From VMFP01 sp964630025 (GTDB lineage: Bacteria; Patescibacteriota; Andersenbacteria; UBA10190; CAIZMI01), in the NCBI GenBank assembly GCA_964630025.1, contig CAZVRG010000020.1:1-18777 (forward strand): DNA of 18,777 bases. The letters run 5' to 3'. This document shows, piece after piece, positions 1-5,762 of this stretch. A model generated the notes under the pieces. That model worked only from the letters and a program-made list of their open reading frames with translations, made no database searches and was not told the origin of the DNA. Numbering within the stretch: position 1 is the stretch's first letter; each line of letters opens with the position of its first letter. The position numbers and the translations under genes are program-made.

Positions 1-423
1 AATGGAGACAACTGCAAAAAACCACACGCCTTGAGAAATAAAGAACGATTCGCCTCGGAGTCCGAAATTTTTCGGTTCGAGAAACAACCAATGGAAAAAT
101 AGAAACAACAAGAATGTTCCGCCGCCGATGAGCAGGATAGGCGAGGAATGTTCGACGGCTTCCATCACGCGTGGATCGTTGCTAAACGTTGCCGTGAGCG
201 CTTGAACGGGACCGAGGCCGGGTGTTGCTATCCACACAATCAGCCATGGGAGCAGGCCGCGTACCAAAAAGACGCCGAGAAAAATACCCCATATCAGAAA
301 CCAGCGGCGTGCCTTCTGCCCCATCGTGGAAAGGACTTCCGCATTGATGACCGCGTTGTCGATGCTGCTGACCGTCTCGAAGAGACCCAGACCGAGAATC
401 GTCAGAAGCGACGAGAATAGCAT
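1..423 (-). CDS. DUF475/TerC-like integral membrane protein, N-terminal part (runs off the window)
   Basis: This reading frame starts with ATG at 423 and runs open to base 1, so only the first 141 residues are present. Residues 1-30 form a hydrophobic helix containing ETVSSIDNAVINAE (16-29). The S-x-D-N-A-V pattern with an acidic residue shortly before it is the hallmark of the TerC/DUF475 superfamily, whose members are multi-span proteins linked to metal-ion export or tellurium resistance. Further membrane segments are visible at about 42-66, 95-117 and 128-141. The start lies 18 nt after the stop of the ASCH gene on the same strand, which suggests co-transcription. No clear Shine-Dalgarno sequence is visible. 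The superfamily call is fairly secure; the transported ion cannot be inferred. Confidence 0.8.
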   Translation of the reverse strand, partial: MLFSSLLTILGLGLFETVSSIDNAVINAEVLSTMGQKARRWFLIWGIFLGVFLVRGLLPWLIVWIATPGLGPVQALTATFSNDPRVMEAVEHSSPILLIGGGTFLLFLFFHWLFLEPKNFGLRGESFFISQGVWFFAVVSI

Positions 424-441
424 GGAAAAACAATACCACGC

Positions 442-837
442 TTAGAGGTCGGGAACGGGGAAAAATCCGGGCATGCCGCGATACGGGATGGGAGTGATGC
501 GCCGAACGTCCGTAATGATGTAGCCGTATTTCTCTTTCAGCGTCCAGCCTTCGACGCGAAGCAACTTCTCTGTCGCGAGATGCAATGCGCTATCGCGGAA
601 AAATTCCGCATCGGTTTGGTACCGCTTCACGTCTTTCAGAAACGCTTTGCCGATGATGACGCCGGTAGGAAGTCGCTCAAAGCCGAAATGATACAACACT
701 TCCTGTTGTGTACCGCTGTGTGATGCATACACACAGAACCATCCGCGATAGGTCGTATTCTTTGAACGAACCTCGATGGTCTTGCGACCAGAAACGAGCA
801 GCTCTGCCCATGGTTGACGGAGGGCGAGCGCGTTCAT
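442..837 (-). CDS. ASCH-domain (PUA-like) protein
   Basis: A 131-residue protein that is essentially one ASCH domain. It opens with MNALALRQPWAELLVSGRKT, the usual ASCH start, followed by IEVRS (21-25); the G-R-K-T-I-E-V-R stretch matches the family's G-x-K-x-x-E-x-R signature. ASCH domains have a PUA-like beta-barrel and are thought to bind RNA or modified nucleosides; some cleave N4-acetylcytidine. A GTG at 855 would add six residues, but the ATG at 837 gives the standard family start. It lies 52 nt after the W-rich gene and 18 nt before the DUF475 gene, all on the minus strand, so the three may share a transcript. The exact substrate is unknown. Confidence 0.82.
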   Translation of the reverse strand: MNALALRQPWAELLVSGRKTIEVRSKNTTYRGWFCVYASHSGTQQEVLYHFGFERLPTGVIIGKAFLKDVKRYQTDAEFFRDSALHLATEKLLRVEGWTLKEKYGYIITDVRRITPIPYRGMPGFFPVPDL

Positions 838-889
838 GCGAGGTGTCGGGAGCACAACCCCTCGGTCCTACCCGCGCCCTGGTGTTGCG

Positions 890-1543
890 TTACCGACCAG
901 GCGTTGTGATGGTGGGTTCTCCGCGGCGTCGGAGCCACTGGACGACGTGCTTCAACACGATGAGCCACCACGGGAGCCAGAAGATCCACGGGATCCACCA
1001 CCAGAACCAACACCACCAACCCCAAAGGCAGAGCCACCCCCACCACCAGCCCCACCAGAGCCAGGGAACGAACCACACCCACGGGATCCACCACCACCAG
1101 GGCCACGGCCACGCGAACACCCAGAACTTCCCGCGCCACCACTGCCAGGAAAAGACGAACCACGGAATCCACCAGAGGAAGCCCCAGACGAGCCCCCACC
1201 GCCACCACCAAGAGAGCCAGGTTTCGAACTTGTGCAGAAGAGCGAACTTCTCCTCGAGGTTTGCGGGGGTACCAGCATCCGGCACGGTCGCCGGGACCTT
1301 CCCCTCGAGGGCGTCCAACCGCTCATCCACACGCTGGAAGCCCTTCGCGATAGAGTCAAAGTAGTGCTGCCACTGCTGGTTCAGTGAGGTCTGCGCGGGG
1401 GGAGCTTGTACCTGGTTTTCCTGTTTCTGTGACGGGTCCGTGCGGGTCACGGCGGGCTGCGCGTGCGCTATCTGTGCCGCAAGAGCAAAGAGCGCGGCAA
1501 CACTGACTGCCTGTCGGACGAGCACACTACCGAACCCGTGCAT
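890..1543 (-). CDS. Secreted/membrane protein with coiled coil and extreme tryptophan-rich C-terminal region
   Basis: A 217-residue protein, unrecognised. Residues 1-28 look like a Sec signal peptide (hydrophobic 12-24, cleavage after AHA at 26-28). A polar Q/P-rich linker follows, then a charged, probably coiled-coil helix (about 55-82) and a second helix at 94-109. Residues 110-203 contain 39 tryptophans, with most other positions L, V, F, I, P or G. A W-I-P-W motif recurs at 125, 152 and 183. The C-terminus is basic (WLRRR) and then polar, as in a membrane domain with its end inside. The ATG at 1543 places the signal peptide at the N-terminus; longer starts only add unrelated residues. Caution: the TGG-rich DNA keeps other frames open too, including a Gly/Ser-rich one (stop at 952), so a frameshift near 1210 would give a Gly-rich tail instead. 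GC-rich third positions favour the W frame. Confidence 0.55.
   Translation of the reverse strand: MHGFGSVLVRQAVSVAALFALAAQIAHAQPAVTRTDPSQKQENQVQAPPAQTSLNQQWQHYFDSIAKGFQRVDERLDALEGKVPATVPDAGTPANLEEKFALLHKFETWLSWWWRWGLVWGFLWWIPWFVFSWQWWRGKFWVFAWPWPWWWWIPWVWFVPWLWWGWWWGWLCLWGWWCWFWWWIPWIFWLPWWLIVLKHVVQWLRRRGEPTITTPGR
952..1212 (-). repeat. TGG/CCA-rich low-complexity tract with recurring GGATCC-centred unit
   Basis: The coding strand is dominated by TGG triplets and has no stop in several frames. A unit centred on TGGATCCCGTGG occurs at about 985-1000 and 1078-1093, with a variant near 1160-1172. The spacings (93 and 81 bases) are multiples of three, so the copies stay in frame with the W-rich gene. 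Repeat expansion within the gene probably created the tail. Confidence 0.6.
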
Positions 1544-1705
1544 ATAAAGTGACGTAGTAAAAGTATTGCACAGTCCTATTCGTCGGTACAAGTGGAGCGG
1601 GTGGGGAGAATCCCTCTTCGCGCCGCTGGCCACCGTATCGTGAAGGACGTTCGAACTGCGGTCAGGGGTAGTTCAAGAAGTATTTTGTAGTAGGTTAATC
1701 TCCTG

Positions 1706-2395
1706 TTATTCCACGGGAAACGTTCCAACATTCGGCAGTCCCGGAACGACATCAAGATTCGCCTTATCTGCGGTAAATCGGAACGTTGAAATGATTTGAC
1801 TCCAGATTTCCGTACCCAACTCGGAGTCCGTGTCTTTGATTGAGAATATAGTGTAACATTGGCCGGAAGGATTTTCGAAGAAGACCTCACGGAACTTGTG
1901 TCTTCCAGATTCGTCATTGAAATCTCCCGAATTCGATACTGCCCTAATCCAGGAGCCAACAGTTAGCGGCATGCGCTTTCGAATGGTATACGCAGAGTAC
2001 GTTGTCGGAAGAGTTGGGCAAGGACTTTCGTTGTACCACCCTACGTAAATTGGATAATTCTTTCGGTCGCTTAAGTCTAAACCCATATCCGTCACACACT
2101 GCGCAATTACTGGAGCAGGAGCAATCACCGCTCGTGTGTCGTCTTGGTCAAATGTGACGTTCCCGCAGCGGCTATTCTCTTTCCAACCCACGGGATATTC
2201 AAACGTAAATCCATATTTCGAATTGGAGTATACATTTCCACGCCGCTCGTCATCGAGCGACGGAGGAACGCCTTGAGACATATTTCCAGGAGGCCATTCG
2301 GGATTTCTCGCCATAAAGAAGACAGCAAGGATCAACAGAAGAAAGACTCCCGTGCCCATAATGAGTAGTCGAGGATTCGCAGATTTTATCTTCAT
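1706..2395 (-). CDS. Membrane-anchored extracytoplasmic protein (PsbP-like pattern)
   Basis: A 229-residue protein with a short basic N-terminus and one membrane helix (about 10-29). The outer domain begins with NVYSNSKYGFTFEYPVGW (54-71). This Y-G-F-x-F-x-Y-P-x-x-W pattern is typical of small PsbP-like or lipoprotein-like domains found in many bacteria, often next to an N-terminal anchor, and usually of unknown function. No lipobox cysteine is visible, so the helix is probably a retained anchor. The region is less GC-rich than its neighbours. The stop is TAA at 1706. An extended -10 sequence lies just upstream of the ATG, with almost no room for a leader. The gene is likely real; its role is unknown. 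Confidence 0.7.
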   Translation of the reverse strand: MKIKSANPRLLIMGTGVFLLLILAVFFMARNPEWPPGNMSQGVPPSLDDERRGNVYSNSKYGFTFEYPVGWKENSRCGNVTFDQDDTRAVIAPAPVIAQCVTDMGLDLSDRKNYPIYVGWYNESPCPTLPTTYSAYTIRKRMPLTVGSWIRAVSNSGDFNDESGRHKFREVFFENPSGQCYTIFSIKDTDSELGTEIWSQIISTFRFTADKANLDVVPGLPNVGTFPVE

Positions 2396-2403
2396 TCAAT
2401 GTG

Positions 2404-2412
2404 ATTGTACCA
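2404..2412 (-). promoter_or_regulatory. Extended -10 promoter (TGGTACAAT), near-leaderless
   Basis: On the minus strand TGG-TACAAT matches an extended -10 element (TGn plus five of six TATAAT bases). The predicted transcription start is near 2397 and the ATG is at 2395, so the mRNA would be almost leaderless. No good -35 box is visible, as is usual for extended -10 promoters. The box lies just downstream of the tRNA-Gly gene on the same strand. Confidence 0.4.
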
Positions 2413-2423
2413 CACGCACTACT

Positions 2424-2497
2424 TGGAGCGGGTAGCGGGAATCGAACCCGCGACTGCGCCTTGGAAGGGCGCCGTTTAACCACTAAACTATACCCGC
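2424..2497 (-). tRNA. tRNA-Gly (anticodon UCC)
   Basis: A complete cloverleaf on the minus strand. The acceptor stem GCGGGTA pairs with TACCCGC. The anticodon stem GCGCC/GGCGC encloses the loop CTTCCAA, giving anticodon TCC. The T-arm is CGCGGGTTCGATTCCCGC. Discriminator T and CCA are encoded in the DNA (2424-2427). Confidence 0.95.
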
Positions 2498-2509
2498 AAA
2501 AAACGTAAA

Positions 2510-2540
2510 GATTGCTTCGTCGTTTCACTCCTCGCAATGG
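2510..2540. repeat. Short palindromic intergenic element (ATTGC...GCAAT type)
   Basis: GATTGCTTCGTCG at the left and CCTCGCAATGG at the right read as one short copy of the GTCATTGCGAG-type palindrome that also forms the core of the element at 10129-10276. The ends ATTGC/GCAAT can pair. It fills the gap between tRNA-Gly and the end of the ATL gene. Confidence 0.5.
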
Positions 2541-2563
2541 CCAAAGTACCTACTGTCTCTTGC

Positions 2564-3046
2564 CTACTGCCTCGGTCGTTCAGGATTCCATAAATAGCGG
2601 TTCAGATCAACCCAGTACGAGCCATCGTGCTCTGTGACGTTGACGCCCTCGCGACGGAGCAAGGTCGCTTGTTGTGCTGCGGTGACTTCGGGATTCACGA
2701 TTGACAAGCGACCTTCACGATTCATCACACGCTGCCAGCCTTCGCCCCTCCAAAGTTTTTTCAATTTGCGAAGGCTGCCCACCGTAGCTTTATGCGAAGG
2801 TGGGCCTTTTGTAGGTTTGCGAGAGAGGCTACGGCTGGCCTTCGGCCAGGGAGTCTGAACACTGCGAAAGAGGATGCAGCCCACTTGCCGCGCCGAGCGC
2901 GGGGAACCGCACAGTGCGGCAACTTGTCCGTAGGTCGCGACGCGTCCACGCGGGATGGTTTTCACGAGTGCCTCGACCCGCTCGACAAATTGCGTATACC
3001 CCGTTAGAAACCTTTTAGTAGAAGAGGATGGGGAAATTTTGGGCAT
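2564..3046 (-). CDS. Alkyltransferase-like protein (ATL, MGMT family) with a 37-residue in-frame insertion
   Basis: The MGMT-family DNA-binding domain is clear: IPRGRVATYGQVAALCGSPR (31-50), SARQVG (51-56) with the helix-turn-helix Arg, and later RVMNREGRLSI (106-116), ending WVDLNRYLW. The usual active-site PCHR is replaced by W-Q-R-V. Trp in place of the acceptor Cys marks ATL proteins, which bind O6-alkylguanine without removing the alkyl group and hand the lesion to nucleotide-excision repair. Between TPW (65-67) and QRV (105-107) lie 37 extra basic residues. Removing them leaves TPWQRVMNREG and a 123-residue protein of normal ATL length. The start at 3046 has AGGGA six bases upstream. 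The first 18 residues cross one arm of the inverted repeat at 2993-3107. Function may be impaired if the insert disturbs the lesion pocket. Confidence 0.85.
   Translation of the reverse strand: MPKISPSSSTKRFLTGYTQFVERVEALVKTIPRGRVATYGQVAALCGSPRSARQVGCILFRSVQTPWPKASRSLSRKPTKGPPSHKATVGSLRKLKKLWRGEGWQRVMNREGRLSIVNPEVTAAQQATLLRREGVNVTEHDGSYWVDLNRYLWNPERPRQ
2735..2845. repeat. Palindromic element inserted in frame in the ATL gene (111 bp)
   Basis: The segment is packed with inverted repeats: CAGCCTTCGC (2736-2745) with GCGAAGGCTG (2768-2777), GCCCACC (2777-2783) with GGTGGGC (2799-2805), CCGTAGC (2782-2788) with GCTACGG (2828-2834), and the tight hairpin CTGGCCTTCGGCCAG (2835-2849). Both edges carry TGG followed by C on the coding strand. 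The length is 37 codons, so the frame is kept. It behaves like the coding-region palindromic elements known from Rickettsia; any relation to those is not shown. Confidence 0.65.
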
Positions 3047-3107
3047 ACTGCTTCCCTATGCCAATGTGAGAATTTCTTCGTGCAGGAGGTTTCTAACGGG
3101 GTATACG
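2993..3107. repeat. 115-bp MITE-like element with 21-bp perfect terminal inverted repeats
   Basis: The left arm (2993-3013) contains ACCCCGTTAGAAACCT and the right arm (3087-3107) is its exact reverse complement, 21 bp each. Inside, GGCATA (3041-3046) pairs with TATGCC (3056-3061). A second element with the same arm core sits at 16233-16331. No transposase is present, so if mobile it would be non-autonomous. The ATL gene starts inside it. Confidence 0.75.
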
Positions 3108-3122
3108 GACGACGCATACGGG

Positions 3123-3296
3123 TTACCGATTCGGGAACAGCGGAGGCGCCGAGGAGTCAGGAGCTGTTGTAGTGGGAGCCCGTTCAAGGGATGGGAAAAA
3201 TGGTCGGTTCATCAGTCGGGAAACGGTCCACAAAAGAAACATCATCACGAGAAACGTGAGTACACCGATACTGATTGCCTTGAGCAGCGGGCTCAT
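3123..3296 (-). CDS. Small single-span membrane protein (57 aa)
   Basis: A 57-residue frame starts MSPLLKAISIGVLTFLVMMF and ends in TAA at 3123. Residues 5-28 form one strongly hydrophobic helix, followed by a basic stretch (SRLMNRP), then a Pro/Thr/Ser-rich tail. It fills a gap with no other gene. A good -10 sequence (TATACT at 3311-3316) lies upstream and predicts a leader of about eight bases, with no Shine-Dalgarno sequence. No family is recognised. It could be a membrane regulator or an anchor peptide; that part is guesswork. Confidence 0.55.
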   Translation of the reverse strand: MSPLLKAISIGVLTFLVMMFLLWTVSRLMNRPFFPSLERAPTTTAPDSSAPPLFPNR

Positions 3297-3438
3297 AAGA
3301 GTACTTCAGCAGTATACAGCTTTTTAGAGTGGTCTTTCGCTAGGATTGCGCATGGGAGCAGAGTGCGGTATGACTGTAGCCTTCAGGGTTTATAGAAGAT
3401 CCCATGAAGAATTTTACGTTGTTATGGCTTTGGGACTC

Positions 3439-3467
3439 TTGCTCCTGGCTCCAAAGTCGATCATACT
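3439..3467 (+). promoter_or_regulatory. Promoter of the HNH gene, predicted leaderless
   Basis: TTGCTC (3439-3444), a 17-base spacer and CATACT (3462-3467) fit a sigma-70 promoter. Seven bases beyond the -10 box is 3474, the first base of the GTG start codon, so the transcript would have no leader. Confidence 0.45.
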
Positions 3468-3473
3468 AAACGT

Positions 3474-3851
3474 GTGAAAAGTCGACAGTGTAAGTACTGT
3501 CAGAAAACCTACCCAGACTCCTGGTTTGGGATAGCTGTCACAACCCCTGAAAAAGTTTATCGCCGCTGGAAGTGTAGAAACTGTTATCAAGAGATGAAGC
3601 AGCGTCGGCGAGTGCGATATCGAGAATGGCTTGTACGCTACAAACAAGGGAAGCAATGCACACGGTGTGGTATCAGCGATTCTCGAGTTCTCGACTTTCA
3701 CCATGAAAACGGCAAAGAAAAAAGCATCGAAGTTGCCACCGCTATTTCCCATGGTGGCTATGGGCTTAACCGACTTAAGCTAGAAATCGCGAAATGTGTG
3801 ATACTCTGCGCAAACTGTCATCGGATTGTCCATCATAAGCAGCGTCTCTAG
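3474..3851 (+). CDS. HNH endonuclease-like protein with two zinc-binding cysteine pairs
   Basis: A 125-residue protein. The N-terminal half has CKYC (6-9) and CRNC (34-37), a zinc-ribbon-like pair set, followed by a basic stretch (KQRRRVRYR). The C-terminal half has CTRC (62-65), the DFHHENG block (74-80) and CANCHRIVH (112-120). This is the usual layout of small HNH nucleases in which cysteines hold a structural zinc and the His-His and final His form the nuclease site. Such proteins occur in phages, mobile introns and bacterial accessory DNA; the target is unknown. The start is GTG at 3474, supported by the promoter position. Base composition is less GC-rich than the flanking housekeeping genes, consistent with transfer. 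The gene stops 4 nt before tRNA-Pro. Confidence 0.8.
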   Translation: MKSRQCKYCQKTYPDSWFGIAVTTPEKVYRRWKCRNCYQEMKQRRRVRYREWLVRYKQGKQCTRCGISDSRVLDFHHENGKEKSIEVATAISHGGYGLNRLKLEIAKCVILCANCHRIVHHKQRL

Positions 3852-3855
3852 TATT

Positions 3856-3929
3856 CGGGGCGTGGTGTAATGGCCGCACGCGTGCTTTGGGAGCACGTAG
3901 TCCGAGTTCAAATCTCGGCGCCCCGACCA
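3856..3929 (+). tRNA. tRNA-Pro (anticodon UGG)
   Basis: The acceptor CGGGGCG pairs with CGCCCCG. The anticodon stem CGTGC/GCACG encloses TTTGGGA, giving anticodon TGG. The T-arm is CCGAGTTCAAATCTCGG. Discriminator A and CCA (3926-3929) are encoded. Confidence 0.95.
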
Positions 3930-3942
3930 AAGAAAAATTGTT

Positions 3943-4530
3943 TTACAACAGTCGCGTTTGTTCCGGCTGTGGCACCCATGTTGCTTTGATGTCCGCAACG
4001 GTGCCATTGCGCATGGGGAATTTCACGTGCCCATGCGTCAGGCCGTACTCATAGACATCGCGTGTGATGCGGACATCATCCAGACAGTACCGAATCAGGG
4101 CGTCCCAGTTTCCCTGCTGATACAATCGAATTGCCTGGAGCCCATCGCCACTTTTCCCTTTTCCGAGTGTTGCGTGCGCAACATCGTCGAGTTTCGGACG
4201 AAAACCGAGAGAACGCTGGAGATGATCGAAGAGGTCGATTGTCGGGAGTGTGTAGGGGTCAAGCGCCGAAGCACCGTTCGCGATCTGTGCAAACGCGGGC
4301 TTGAGAACGGCGTAATCAAATCCCAACAGGTTGTAGCCAATCACGCGCGGCGTGCCGCGCAGAAGCTCTGCGAGTGCGGGGAGCTCTTCAACGCGGTACG
4401 TGTGTTCCGTATTGGTGCGAGCGTCATACACGCCAACAACAGAAATGGTGAGCCGTGCGGGGTCAAACGCGCGCACGTCCTGAAAACTGTCGCGTGTTTC
4501 GAGATCGAGAACGATGTAGTCCTTGTTCAT
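3943..4530 (-). CDS. DEDD-type 3'-5' exonuclease (ribonuclease H-like fold)
   Basis: A 195-residue protein with the three exonuclease blocks in order. IVLDLETRD (6-14) supplies the D-x-E pair, RVIGYNLLGFDYAVL (62-76) the second motif with its Asp, and ALIRYCLDDVRITRDVYEYG (143-162) the last Asp. This resembles the RNase H-like/YprB and family-B polymerase exonuclease group, which uses two metal ions to trim DNA or RNA from the 3' end. No polymerase or other domain is attached. The start at 4530 is chosen because the first strand begins a few residues later; an earlier in-frame ATG at 4566 lies in the intergenic repeat. Only weak pairing followed by a T-run occurs after the stop. The substrate is not predictable. 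Confidence 0.78.
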   Translation of the reverse strand: MNKDYIVLDLETRDSFQDVRAFDPARLTISVVGVYDARTNTEHTYRVEELPALAELLRGTPRVIGYNLLGFDYAVLKPAFAQIANGASALDPYTLPTIDLFDHLQRSLGFRPKLDDVAHATLGKGKSGDGLQAIRLYQQGNWDALIRYCLDDVRITRDVYEYGLTHGHVKFPMRNGTVADIKATWVPQPEQTRLL

Positions 4531-4536
4531 CGAAGT

Positions 4537-4662
4537 TCCAAGCTCCAAATCCCAAATTCCAAACAAACTTCAACTCTCAATAACCAAACGAAACGAAAAT
4601 CTCTCGTTCTCCCGTGTTCGTATTTGTCATTGTTTGGAGCTTGATGCTTGGTTCTTGGGGCT
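4537..4662. repeat. Imperfect palindromic intergenic element (CCAAGCTCCAAATCC family)
   Basis: The left part reads CCAAGCTCCAAATCCC and further variants of CCAAA. The right part holds GTTTGGAGCTTGATGCTTGG, roughly its reverse complement, so the minus-strand RNA can fold into one long imperfect hairpin. Similar elements are frequent between genes of Patescibacteria (from general knowledge). It separates the HU gene from the exonuclease gene. Confidence 0.55.
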
Positions 4663-4944
4663 TTAGCCAGATCGGACGGCGTCCTTGAGATTTTTCCCCA
4701 CGCGGAATTTCACGACCTTCACCGCCGGAATCTGCAGCGTTTGTTTCGGATTGCGCGGACTCACCCCGCGCCGCGGGCGCCGCGTCGAAACAAGAAACTG
4801 TCCGAATCCCACGAGGGATACCTCCTCGCCACGGCGAAGCGTTTGGAGAATATGCGCAAGTGTGGCAAGGAGAATTTGTTCGACATCTTTTTTCTGCCAC
4901 TTCGTGGTCTCGGCAACCTGGGCGATGAGAGCGTCGCGATTCAT
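4663..4944 (-). CDS. HU-family DNA-binding protein
   Basis: A 93-residue histone-like protein. MNRDALIAQVAETTKWQKKD opens the helical dimerisation part. SLVGFGQFLVSTRRPRRG follows the usual G-F-G-x-F turn, and RNPKQTLQIPA is the arm that enters the minor groove, with the conserved Pro used to kink DNA. The end VGKNLKDAV is standard. HU bends and compacts the chromosome. An in-frame ATG at 4959 would add five residues, but family starts fit 4944, which has GGTGAGG close upstream. It begins 32 nt after the YmdB-like gene and is probably co-transcribed with it. Confidence 0.93.
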   Translation of the reverse strand: MNRDALIAQVAETTKWQKKDVEQILLATLAHILQTLRRGEEVSLVGFGQFLVSTRRPRRGVSPRNPKQTLQIPAVKVVKFRVGKNLKDAVRSG

Positions 4945-4976
4945 AGCCTCACCACTCATACCGCAAAACGCATCAC

Positions 4977-5762
4977 TCACACAAGTACTTCGCGAATGCG
5001 GTGGATTTCGCGCGCTTTCCCCGTGCGTTCGTCGGCATCCAGGATGAACGCGTTCACTTCCCATGGCCGCGACTCTTCTGGCTTCGCGCGGGCGGACATT
5101 TGCGTGCGGAACGAGCTTAAAATCGGCGCCGTCTCGACACCGATCACCGAATTGAGCGCGCCGCTCATCCCCACATCGGTGAGATACGCCGTTCCCTGTG
5201 GGAGGATTTGCTCATCCGCGGTCGGCACATGCGTATGCGTTCCCCAGAGCGCGGTTATTTTTCCATCCAGCGCGAAGCCAAGCGCACGTTTTTCGGATGT
5301 TGCTTCGGCGTGCATATCCACCAGGGAAATACACGGCGTGGGCAGCGTGGCGAGCCAGGCCTCCGCTGCGCGGAATGGATCATCGTATTGTGCGCGGAAG
5401 AACACACGGCCGATAACATTCGCAATGGCGATCGTCACGGAACCCCGTGTCACGGTTGTCCATCCTTTCCCGGGAAGGCCGGGCGGAAAGTTTGCGGGGC
5501 GCAGAAGCCGCGCCGATTCCGCATCGTAGAGGGGAATACCCGCGCGTTCGTCCCATGCGTGATCTCCGGTTGTCGCGACGTCAATCCCGCTCGCAAACGC
5601 ACGTTCGACGAGTTCGGGTGTGACGCCTTTGCCGTTGGAAATATTCTCGAGATTGGCAATGACGAGATCGGGTTGATGTGTTTCTCGCAGTGACGGAAGA
5701 ATCTCCCGAACCACGTTGAGGCCCGCGTTGCCGACAAGATCGCCAAACACGAGAATCTTCAT
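4977..5762 (-). CDS. YmdB-like metallophosphoesterase (TIGR00282 family), with an Asn-to-Asp change at a metal site
   Basis: A 261-residue single-domain calcineurin-type phosphoesterase. Expected metal-binding blocks are present: GD (Asp8), NLEN (Glu39, Asn40), DMHAEATSEK (His151) and GTHTHVPTADEQ (His176, His178). Members hydrolyse 2',3'-cyclic nucleotides and affect biofilm formation and RNA turnover in Bacillus. The usual T-G-N-H block reads TGDH here, placing Asp67 where the metal-bridging Asn normally sits. The start ATG overlaps the TGA stop of cdaA (ATGA), so translation is probably coupled. Pairing with a c-di-AMP synthase fits a nucleotide-signalling role. Apart from the single change the protein is full length. 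Confidence 0.9.
   Translation of the reverse strand: MKILVFGDLVGNAGLNVVREILPSLRETHQPDLVIANLENISNGKGVTPELVERAFASGIDVATTGDHAWDERAGIPLYDAESARLLRPANFPPGLPGKGWTTVTRGSVTIAIANVIGRVFFRAQYDDPFRAAEAWLATLPTPCISLVDMHAEATSEKRALGFALDGKITALWGTHTHVPTADEQILPQGTAYLTDVGMSGALNSVIGVETAPILSSFRTQMSARAKPEESRPWEVNAFILDADERTGKAREIHRIREVLV

Noticed and set aside
952..1359. Gly/Ser-rich frame on the minus strand as a separate gene
   Set aside because: Its first 50 codons are an out-of-frame reading of the coiled-coil segment. I keep it only as a possible frameshifted tail of the W-rich protein.
836..1387. Proline-rich plus-strand frame of 183 codons
   Set aside because: It is the antisense reading of the TGG-rich tract (CCA codons) and overlaps the ASCH start; there is no promoter, signal or homology pattern.
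2250..2537. 95-codon minus-strand frame across tRNA-Gly
   Set aside because: It runs through a complete tRNA gene and an intergenic repeat and overlaps the gene at 1706-2395 in another frame.
4648..5529. 293-codon plus-strand frame over HU and ymdB-like genes
   Set aside because: It is antisense to two well-supported genes and shows no recognisable motifs.
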